From Calditrichia bacterium (GTDB lineage: Bacteria > Calditrichota > Calditrichia > RBG-13-44-9 > J042), in assembly GCA_030430345.1 (NCBI GenBank), contig JAUIFT010000169.1:1-6439 (forward strand): 6,439 nt of DNA, written 5' to 3'. Below the pieces are notes generated by a model, which made no database searches, was not told the DNA's origin, and was given only the letters and a program-made list of their open reading frames with translations. How positions within the stretch are numbered: position 1 is the first letter of the stretch; each line of letters starts with the position of its first letter. Positions 1 to 4,791 of this stretch are shown here, in pieces. The translations under genes were made by a program, and so were the position numbers.

Positions 1-70
1 AAAAAACTATTAATTTCTATAAAAGATGAATCCTTTTAATGAGAATTAAGATATTGAAAATATTTGAATT
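1..70. other. AT-rich segment, probable junction with foreign or rearranged DNA
   Basis: Only 11 of these 70 bases are G or C, against 34 of the following 70. The change is abrupt and coincides with the point where the GT4-like protein loses family resemblance. No inverted or direct repeat marking a transposon end is visible inside the window, so the nature of the junction is open. Confidence 0.55.
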
Positions 71-343
71 ACGCATCAGCCCCTTAGCCCGGGCCAACAA
101 TCGGTCTTTTTCTGAAACTGGGATGACATCTATGTTATGACAGTAAGGCAACAGGGCATCCGGCAACTTTTTTCTGCCGGGATCATAAATCGGTATTACC
201 AACAGGTGAACCGAAAAAGATTCCGAGAGCGCCTCCAGCAGCACTCCGGCACGCATCGCCAAACCGTAACCGCTAACAGCCGGAAAAACCGGAGTAACAT
301 ACAACAATGCTGGTTTACTGCATTCATCAAGATGTTTCATCAT
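17..343 (-). pseudogene. Truncated GT4-like glycosyltransferase, N-terminal fragment
   Basis: A 108-residue frame beginning with a good match to the first half of a GT-B fold, GT4-type glycosyltransferase: PALLYVTPVFPAVSGYGLAMR (residues 11-31) with the nucleotide-fold first strand and Gly-rich loop, then a helix and the strand HLLVIPIYD (46-54). GT4 enzymes are normally 350-420 residues. The rest of the first domain and the whole donor-binding second domain, including its usual E-x7-E motif, are missing. Family-like sequence runs to about residue 90 (RLLARAKGLM). After that the frame enters very AT-rich DNA, reads NSNIFNILILIKRIHLL and stops at TAG. Stops in the other two frames nearby argue against a simple one-base frameshift. 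The start overlaps the stop of the upstream glycosyltransferase (ATGA). It is most likely a broken gene with no transferase activity. Confidence 0.75.
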
Positions 344-1143
344 TCTCTTTTATCCGGTTTTTGAAATCCGAAATATTCTGCGGCAATTTGCACATACTTC
401 CGGCCAATAGATGGTATTGAAATATTTCTTTTTCGGGTGTGGTCGATTAATTGCCCGTATCGGGAATCCGGATATTTATCTTCCCCGCCGTTTCCCCATT
501 GACTGGGATCCCGGTGCGCTTTCAGCTGATATTTTTTACTGAGCAAACTAAAAATTGATTGATCATGCCGATGGGCGACGAACCCGGGATAGTTGGGCAA
601 CCCCATTTCGTTGGGGATGTCGCTAAGAATTCTGATATCGGTGCCAAAACTGAGATATTCCCGGGCAAATTCCATACTCATCGGAGATTTCCGAAACAGG
701 ATAAAGGACGCCTGTCGCTGGGATGTTTCTGAATACTCCGCTTTATCACAGTCCATTAAGATAAAGGCGTCTCGTTTGGTAAATAATTTTTCGGTGAGCC
801 CAACATCAAAAGGAATGATATCCTGGCCGGTATCTATGCTTACCTCAACCAGCGGGTCTATCGAATTGATAAAAGAAGCACCGGCATCGCAGTAGAAGAG
901 TATATCGCCCGCACTAAGCTCCTGTAAAGTTTTCAGAATGAAATAAGGTTTCCAAAGCCAATAACCGGCGCCTTTGCTGCGCGTTAGCGTCCAGCGGTTT
1001 TCCGCCAAAAACCGCCGATCAATATCTGAAAATTGATAGGCAAAGGCTTGCTGAAAGCCAGCAATTGTTAATCCGCTTTCCGTATTTAGTTGCTGACTTT
1101 TTGCGAACAATCCATCCGCATAATTGATAAGCACTTTTCTCAT
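340..1143 (-). CDS. Predicted GT-A-type glycosyltransferase ('GYWLWKPY' family)
   Basis: A 267-residue soluble protein with no signal peptide or membrane helix. It begins KVLINYADG and carries GAGYWLWKPYFI at 58-69, then GDILFYCDAGASF at 79-91, KLFTKRDAFILMDCD at 119-133, and HRHDQSIFSLL at 191-201. This set of motifs belongs to a family of predicted nucleotide-sugar transferases found in surface polysaccharide and capsule loci. In that family the D of 'YxDAG' plausibly takes the place of the metal-binding DxD, and the late HRxDQS motif is strongly kept. The donor, acceptor and linkage cannot be read from sequence. All expected motifs are present and the length looks complete. Its TGA stop overlaps the ATG of the next gene (ATGA), so the two were co-translated, consistent with a polysaccharide or glycan pathway. 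The family is recognised by motif only, and no member's chemistry is assumed here. Confidence 0.78.
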   Translation of the reverse strand: MRKVLINYADGLFAKSQQLNTESGLTIAGFQQAFAYQFSDIDRRFLAENRWTLTRSKGAGYWLWKPYFILKTLQELSAGDILFYCDAGASFINSIDPLVEVSIDTGQDIIPFDVGLTEKLFTKRDAFILMDCDKAEYSETSQRQASFILFRKSPMSMEFAREYLSFGTDIRILSDIPNEMGLPNYPGFVAHRHDQSIFSLLSKKYQLKAHRDPSQWGNGGEDKYPDSRYGQLIDHTRKRNISIPSIGRKYVQIAAEYFGFQKPDKRE

Positions 1144-1323
1144 TGGCTGCTAAGAAGTGAAATTTTTCGTGAGGCTTTAAATACGTTATCAACCATAGAA
1201 TGTGGTAGGTAAACAGAGCAATTTACTTAATGTCGGCCACCGGTATACAAACGACATCTGCCGCTCTTTCATTTGGGTTATAAGAAATTGATATTCAGCT
1301 AAAAAGGGGTTCGCCACAGCTCC

Positions 1324-1356
1324 GCCAGGTCAATTCACTATTTGAATCAACCAGGC
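1324..1356 (-). promoter_or_regulatory. Imperfect 33-base hairpin, candidate RNA element or operator
   Basis: On the minus strand the arms are GCC, U, GGUUGAUUCA and UGAAUUGACC, U, GGC around a five-base loop AAUAG. All ten inner positions pair as RNA, with two G-U wobbles, and three more pairs follow beyond one U-U mismatch. On the plus strand the wobble positions become C-A mismatches, so the structure favours minus-strand RNA. A run of five U occurs 18 bases past the stem (1305-1301), too far for a standard intrinsic terminator. It could be a terminator-like end for the operon, part of the leader of the glycosyltransferase mRNA, or a protein-binding palindrome. Confidence 0.4.
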
Positions 1357-1444
1357 ATCAAATTAAACGAGCTTTCAGTATGCCATTTTATTAATCTCAG
1401 TAGGTTAAAATATTGATTTTATATGCATTTGAAATTATTTGAGT

Positions 1445-1460
1445 CACAGATTTATCTGTG
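1445..1460. terminator. Small perfect hairpin after the CsgG-like gene (weak terminator candidate)
   Basis: CACAGA and TCTGTG form a perfect six-base-pair stem around a four-base loop, 32 bases past the stop of the last gene of the operon. On the minus strand it is followed by ACTCAAATAATTT, with no true U-run, so it does not meet the usual intrinsic terminator pattern. It is listed because of its position only. Confidence 0.25.
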
Positions 1461-1492
1461 GAGAAATAATAACCATCATTGCAGTTCACCGC

Positions 1493-2041
1493 TTATAAGC
1501 GCTTGATAAGTTCTTGAAGAATTATCTCAATTTTTTCAGCCGGTGATTGCTGAAATTTTCGGGATGCCTGGACAATATTCCGCACTTCCCCACTCTTCCC
1601 TTCCAGCAAACGCAAGGTAATAGAAAGGCTGCCCCGCCGCCCCGCCCATAAATCGCTATTTAACAGGCTTTTACTATCGATAATTCCCATAATAACACAA
1701 TCTGCATCGAGGGAATCCGCCAGTGCCAGCAGCTGGTTTTTTCCCAGGAAATAAAGATTATTTATCCCGGCCTGATGGAGACTGGCATTTACCTGACTAC
1801 GGTCGATCACCGCCATCTCTCTTTCACGGAAAAGATAGCTGGTCAGTTGATCTGCTGCCACATGACCAGTTCGGGCAGAAATGCCTGCACCACGAGCGGT
1901 GAATGGTAACACCGCAACTTTTTCAATTCTATTCTCTGTCAGCGATTGGTTACCGGCGCATTCCATAAACAGCAATCCGGGAATTAAACAAATACAGCAT
2001 TGAAAAATCCGCGACAGAATTTGATATGAACAATATGACAT
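1493..2041 (-). CDS. CsgG/FlgO/LpoB-like candidate lipoprotein
   Basis: A 182-residue exported protein, last gene of the pilus/secretion operon, 35 bases after the pilin. Residues 1-27 form a signal-like segment with a hydrophobic core (IFQCCICLIPGLLFM). C28 (LFMEC|AGN) is the most likely lipidated cysteine, but Glu at position -1 is a poor lipobox residue. From residue 40 the pattern is IEKVAVLPFTARG, a helix with ADQLTSYLF, then REMAVIDRSQVNASLHQAG, then a helix ending in DADCVIMGIID (112-122), and a final strand/helix region. This alternating order, especially the VAVLPF opening, the vIDRsqv segment and the 'ADxViiG' strand, is typical of the CsgG, FlgO, LpoB and TolB-N-like fold. Members sit in the outer membrane or periplasm as pores, pilots or regulators. 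Its role here is unknown; an accessory or secretin-pilot job is an inference from position only. M1 has a strong ribosome site. Confidence 0.75.
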   Translation of the reverse strand: MSYCSYQILSRIFQCCICLIPGLLFMECAGNQSLTENRIEKVAVLPFTARGAGISARTGHVAADQLTSYLFREREMAVIDRSQVNASLHQAGINNLYFLGKNQLLALADSLDADCVIMGIIDSKSLLNSDLWAGRRGSLSITLRLLEGKSGEVRNIVQASRKFQQSPAEKIEIILQELIKRL

Positions 2042-2047
2042 CTGTAA

Positions 2048-2057
2048 CTCCCCCTTT
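2048..2057 (-). promoter_or_regulatory. Ribosome binding site of the CsgG-like gene
   Basis: The minus strand reads AAAGGGGGAG followed by the six bases TTACAG and ATG at 2041. It supports the upstream start and so the presence of the full signal segment, against the internal M26, which would remove it. Confidence 0.7.
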
Positions 2058-2076
2058 GCAGATTATTTCCAGTCAT

Positions 2077-2487
2077 TTAATCCAGTGATATCTGGACAAT
2101 CTTTCCAGTTTCGCTCACTTCGAATGTGCTAAGAACTCCATCGCCATCGTTATCCACCACAGAAACTGCCCGGGCAGTGTAGCCCTGTAAATCGGCAGCC
2201 AAAATGACAATTTTGTAGCGAGCATTCCCACCTGATGTAATCAGTGCTTGCTGTTCAAAACCGATTTCAGCTAAAGTGTTTCCGAAGCGATCGTTGCCAT
2301 AGCGATAGGTTTGCTGCAAGGTATGGAGGTGTTTTAGCTGCAATCGCGCTTCGGTCTCCTTGGTGCGATCAATAACTGCAGTGAATTTCGGTAAAGCCAG
2401 CAATACCAGAATACCGATGATAACAATTACCACTAATATTTCTGTCAACGAAAACCCGTCCTCTTTGAACAACATTTCCCGGATCAT
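2077..2487 (-). CDS. Type IV pilin/pseudopilin with EF-hand-like calcium loop
   Basis: A 136-residue prepilin. The leader MIREMLFKEDG ends in the prepilin peptidase site G11|F12 (GFSLTEI). Glu is at mature position 5, a hydrophobic helix follows (about 12-32), and the conserved proline falls at mature position 22 (P33). Mature length is 125 residues, in the size range of small pseudopilins such as GspG/GspH or short pilins. The helix continues to about residue 62 (KETEARLQLKHLHTLQQTY), and a short beta-rich head follows. Residues 112-123 read DNDGDGVLSTFE, a canonical EF-hand loop pattern with acids at 1, 3, 5 and 12 and Gly at 6, so calcium binding is likely. This fits calcium use by GspG-type pseudopilins, although their site is built differently. 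It is the only pilin in the window. The start at 2487 is supported by AAAGGGGAA just upstream. It would be extracted from the inner membrane and polymerised on the GspF platform. Confidence 0.92.
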   Translation of the reverse strand: MIREMLFKEDGFSLTEILVVIVIIGILVLLALPKFTAVIDRTKETEARLQLKHLHTLQQTYRYGNDRFGNTLAEIGFEQQALITSGGNARYKIVILAADLQGYTARAVSVVDNDGDGVLSTFEVSETGKIVQISLD

Positions 2488-2490
2488 AAT

Positions 2491-2499
2491 TTCCCCTTT
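2491..2499 (-). promoter_or_regulatory. Ribosome binding site of the pilin gene
   Basis: The minus strand reads AAAGGGGAA, then ATT and ATG at 2487. This fixes the start at M1 instead of M5 and gives an 11-residue leader before the cleavage site. It closely resembles the sites before gspF and the lipoprotein gene. Confidence 0.7.
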
Positions 2500-2560
2500 C
2501 GATAAAGCAATAAATAATTGGCATTTAACTTATTTTACAGCCGTCAAGAACATTCTTATC

Positions 2561-3667
2561 CTAAAACATAACGGTGCTCAGGTTGAATAGCGGCAGGTAA
2601 ATAGAAATCAGGATGATGCCGATGATTCCCCCAAGCAGAACAATCATCAGCGGCTCGATAACCGACGCCAGCGTTTCGATAGCGCTATCAATTTCTTTTT
2701 CGTAATAGTTGGCGATACGCAAAAGCATTGCCGGCAGCTCTGCTGTTTTCTCCCCCACCGCAATCATCTGGATAACCATCATCGGAAAAACTTTTGACTG
2801 CTGTAAAGCGGTCGCCAGGTTTCCCCCTTTTTCCGCAGATGCGTGCATTAAGCGAATATCTGCCGCGACCAGGTGATTGCCAGCCGCCTGCCGGGTAATC
2901 TCCAATGCGCCGAGCAACGGAATCCGGCTCTCCAACAATGTTCCCAGGGTACGACAGAAACCGGCGATATAATTTTTCCGGATCAAGCCACCAATCAAAG
3001 GAATCCGCAAAAGCAGCCCTTCGAAGCGGCACCGCATTTTATAACTTTTTTCTATGCGCCGGTATAGTAAAAACATCATTAGTAGAACGGCGGGGAATCC
3101 CCAGAAATAACGGCCGATCCAACTGCTGATGGCAATAATTATTCGGGTAGGTAATGGTAACGCCGCATCGAAATCTGCAAAAATTTCCGCGAAAGCCGGA
3201 ATAACAAATTGCATAATAAAAATCAGCGCTGTCAGGGCGACAGTAATAACCAGCGCCGGATACGTCATTGCCTGCACCAGCTTTCGCTTCAGATCGGCCA
3301 TCTTTTCCAGGTAGGCGGCTAAGCGCCCAAGCATTTCCGCAAGTTTACCGGTCATCTCCCCCACCGCCACCATTTGACAATAAAATTCGCTGAATATTTG
3401 CGGGTAGCGACCTAAGATGTCATGCAAGGCAGCGCCTGAGTTCAAGCGATTTGCTACTTGCATCAATACATCCCGAAAGCGCTGATGAGAATGCTGCTGA
3501 GCGAGAATACGGATACTCTCAACCAATTGCATACCGGCATTTAGCATAATGCCTAAATCACGGGTAAACTGCAGGAGCACCCTGCCTGGCAACCGTTTGA
3601 TTTGACGATTTTCTGACGAAAGTGCAATCCGCGAGTTACCACCCGCAGAAATGGAAATCGATCGCAA
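2561..3667 (-). CDS. gspF: Type II secretion/type IV pilus platform protein GspF/PilC
   Basis: A polytopic inner-membrane protein that forms the platform on which pilin subunits are assembled and that couples to the cytoplasmic ATPase. From the TTG at 3667 it is 368 residues. It has two homologous cytoplasmic T2SSF domains: about 30-133, with YCQMVAVGEMTGKL at 96-109, and about 233-340, with VIQMIAVGEKTAEL at 298-311. Membrane segments lie at about 137-157, 188-203 and 337-358. The family normally has about 50 more residues before the first domain, forming a small N-terminal module; here a TGA seven codons upstream of the TTG at 3682 excludes it. The TTG at 3682 would add five residues but sits inside the ribosome site AGAGGGGGA that serves 3667. 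The pilin gene follows after 73 bases. The family call is firm; the start is my choice between two TTG codons. Confidence 0.93.
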   Translation of the reverse strand: MRSISISAGGNSRIALSSENRQIKRLPGRVLLQFTRDLGIMLNAGMQLVESIRILAQQHSHQRFRDVLMQVANRLNSGAALHDILGRYPQIFSEFYCQMVAVGEMTGKLAEMLGRLAAYLEKMADLKRKLVQAMTYPALVITVALTALIFIMQFVIPAFAEIFADFDAALPLPTRIIIAISSWIGRYFWGFPAVLLMMFLLYRRIEKSYKMRCRFEGLLLRIPLIGGLIRKNYIAGFCRTLGTLLESRIPLLGALEITRQAAGNHLVAADIRLMHASAEKGGNLATALQQSKVFPMMVIQMIAVGEKTAELPAMLLRIANYYEKEIDSAIETLASVIEPLMIVLLGGIIGIILISIYLPLFNLSTVMF

Positions 3668-3670
3668 ATT

Positions 3671-3679
3671 TCCCCCTCT
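3671..3679 (-). promoter_or_regulatory. Ribosome binding site that sets a TTG start for gspF
   Basis: On the minus strand the site reads AGAGGGGGA, then AAT, then TTG at 3667. Its form and spacing closely match the site of the pilin gene (AAAGGGGAA, ATT, ATG). No such site precedes the other candidate TTG at 3682, whose upstream bases are ATAAACTTCTTCAG. This favours the shorter protein. Confidence 0.7.
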
Positions 3680-3731
3680 CAACTGAAGAAGTTTATATCA
3701 CACTCGAAAATCAGGAACGAAAGCGCTGCCC

Positions 3732-4217
3732 CTATTTTGTGCTGGTTAATTGTAGGACACTCGCCGTGCTTTTGGCCAAAAGATGAATTTGCCCAGCGCC
3801 AATTTTGATAATCCGATACTCTCCCAGACTATCGCCAACTGCGCATATTTCTGTCTGCCCTTTCGCCGTTTCCAGAATCGCCAGCGGCTGCCGGGCATCA
3901 CCAAGATATCCCCGATAAATAATCGATGGCATTCTCTCCGTCTTTTTTTGAATAGGGATTTCCGGGTTTCTTTTCCGCTTTTTCGATTTATTGTAAGGCT
4001 GAAAAGGATTTCGCATCCCGTTCAATCTGTCCAGGAAGTTGCTCTCAATTGCCGCAATAGATCGCACCGGAAGCTCTTCCAGTACATCACTGCTGCCTTT
4101 TGCCGCTGCTGCCGGGGAACTGCCATCAAATAATTGATCGAATACCGCGCCCCAGACAAGCAGAGATATTCCACTAAGGAACAGAATCAACGTTTTATTA
4201 TTTCTACTTTTCTTCAT
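3732..4217 (-). CDS. PilP/GspC-like periplasmic alignment protein
   Basis: A 161-residue bitopic protein. A basic N-terminus (MKKSRNNK) is followed by one membrane helix (about 8-24), an Ala/Ser-rich linker, the motif RNPFQP at 69-74, a very basic spacer (KSKKRKRNPE, 77-86), and a compact beta domain at about 98-157. That domain reads YRGYLGDARQPLAILE, then a GQTEICAVGDSLGEYRI stretch and KIGAGQIHLL. This matches the homology-region domain of GspC and the beta domain of PilP, which contact the periplasmic N-domains of the secretin. R/DPF-type motifs before this domain are common in PilP-like proteins. PilP proper is usually a lipoprotein. This one has no N-terminal lipobox and a GspC-like anchor, which adds to the mixed character of the locus. 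It follows the PilO-like gene after 34 bases, with only a weak ribosome site. The role is inferred from domain and position. Confidence 0.8.
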   Translation of the reverse strand: MKKSRNNKTLILFLSGISLLVWGAVFDQLFDGSSPAAAAKGSSDVLEELPVRSIAAIESNFLDRLNGMRNPFQPYNKSKKRKRNPEIPIQKKTERMPSIIYRGYLGDARQPLAILETAKGQTEICAVGDSLGEYRIIKIGAGQIHLLAKSTASVLQLTSTK

Positions 4218-4251
4218 CCACTCATTCCATACCGATCGCCATAAACTCAGA

Positions 4252-4791
4252 CTAATTGGTGATATTTTCTTTGCGTAAATAGCAGCGTACGGTTAGCTGA
4301 CTTTCTACCTGCGCACCTAGTTTTTCCAACGACTTTATAGAGATATTATCTACCCGACAGCCGATCGCCTGTTTTTCCAGGCAATAGACAAATTGTATGA
4401 ATCGACTAAATTCCGCTCGTGTTTTCAGCGTAATTTTTAAGACTTCGAAGTCGCCTTCACTTTCAAGCGGATGCGGACTTAGCTGAATCAACTGAATTTT
4501 GCTGCGTTTGACAAAGTCATTTATTTGTGCGTATAATTTGCCGGTTTCTTCCTTATTAGCGTATTTCTCCAGGTTTGTCTGAACGCTTTTTTCCAGATGG
4601 AGAATTTTGGCCCGTTTCGCCTGAATTTCCTGGCGTATCTGCTGGGAAGTCTCATGAGCCGTTTCCTGAAAAAGCAGCGAAGATGTCAGGCAGTAATTTT
4701 TTTCAACCAACGGGGCCAGTATTATCAAGCCTGTTATTCCGAGCAGTAACCAGCTGCCCCATAATCCATATTGCCAATTAAAGCTGCGCAT
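4252..4791 (-). CDS. PilO/GspM-like inner-membrane assembly protein
   Basis: A 179-residue protein with the layout of PilO and GspM: a short cytoplasmic N-terminus, one membrane helix (about residues 10-29, LWGSWLLLGITGLIILAPLV), a periplasmic coiled coil (about 42-78, rich in Q, E and K), and a small alpha/beta domain. The latter carries the PilO-like stretch RAEFSRFIQFVYCLE (125-139), followed by beta strands at 147-173. In known systems this protein dimerises with PilN/GspL and sets the periplasmic part of the alignment complex. Here that partner is the upstream fused protein, whose reading frame overlaps this one by 14 bases, which suggests coupled translation. Four cysteines (34, 137, 145, 170) fall on the predicted periplasmic side, so a disulphide is possible but unproven. 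Sequence conservation in this family is low, so the call rests on size, topology and operon position as well as the motif. Confidence 0.82.
   Translation of the reverse strand: MRSFNWQYGLWGSWLLLGITGLIILAPLVEKNYCLTSSLLFQETAHETSQQIRQEIQAKRAKILHLEKSVQTNLEKYANKEETGKLYAQINDFVKRSKIQLIQLSPHPLESEGDFEVLKITLKTRAEFSRFIQFVYCLEKQAIGCRVDNISIKSLEKLGAQVESQLTVRCYLRKENITN

Larger units (their letters stand above)
1144..1492. other. Intergenic region without a gene (349 bases)
   Basis: This gap separates the end of the pilus/secretion operon from the start of the glycosyltransferase pair. I see no coding frame with a start, a ribosome site and protein-like composition on either strand. It should hold the terminator of the first operon and the promoter of the second. 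The part nearest the operon (about 1380-1445) is AT-rich. Two hairpins are listed separately. On the minus strand, TTGCTC, an 18-base spacer and TATGGT (about 1193-1222) is the best sigma-70-like pair ahead of the glycosyltransferase, but it is too weak to call. The glycosyltransferase ATG at 1143 has no clear ribosome site (CTTAGCAGCCA just upstream). Confidence 0.7.

Noticed and set aside
1..100. A simple frameshift at the end of the GT4-like gene
   Set aside because: The other two minus-strand frames also reach stops within this stretch and none restores GT4-like sequence, so a junction is a better explanation than a single-base error.
137..364. Plus-strand frames across the window (for example 137-364, 593-895, 2873-3129, 3783-4133, 5340-5606)
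   Set aside because: All lie opposite genes with clear family motifs, have no ribosome site that I can see, and read as low-quality Arg/Ser-rich shadow protein.
1230..1257. Inverted repeat ATGTCG...CGACAT with a 16-base loop
   Set aside because: Six-base arms with a long loop are expected by chance in several hundred bases, and nothing around it adds support.
1445..1460. CRP-like operator (CACAGA...TCTGTG)
   Set aside because: The half-sites are in the wrong order and spacing for TGTGA-N6-TCACA, so it is kept only as a weak hairpin.
2488..2560. A pilin-specific promoter (TTGACG near 2544-2549 on the minus strand, or a sigma-54 site)
   Set aside because: TTGACG has no acceptable -10 at 16-18 bases. 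The TGCC...TTGC pair resembling a sigma-54 site has the wrong spacing and lacks GG. Co-transcription with gspF explains expression.
2688..3032. A 114-residue minus-strand frame inside gspF
   Set aside because: It lies wholly within the well-supported GspF frame, shows no protein family motif and is a shadow of that gene.
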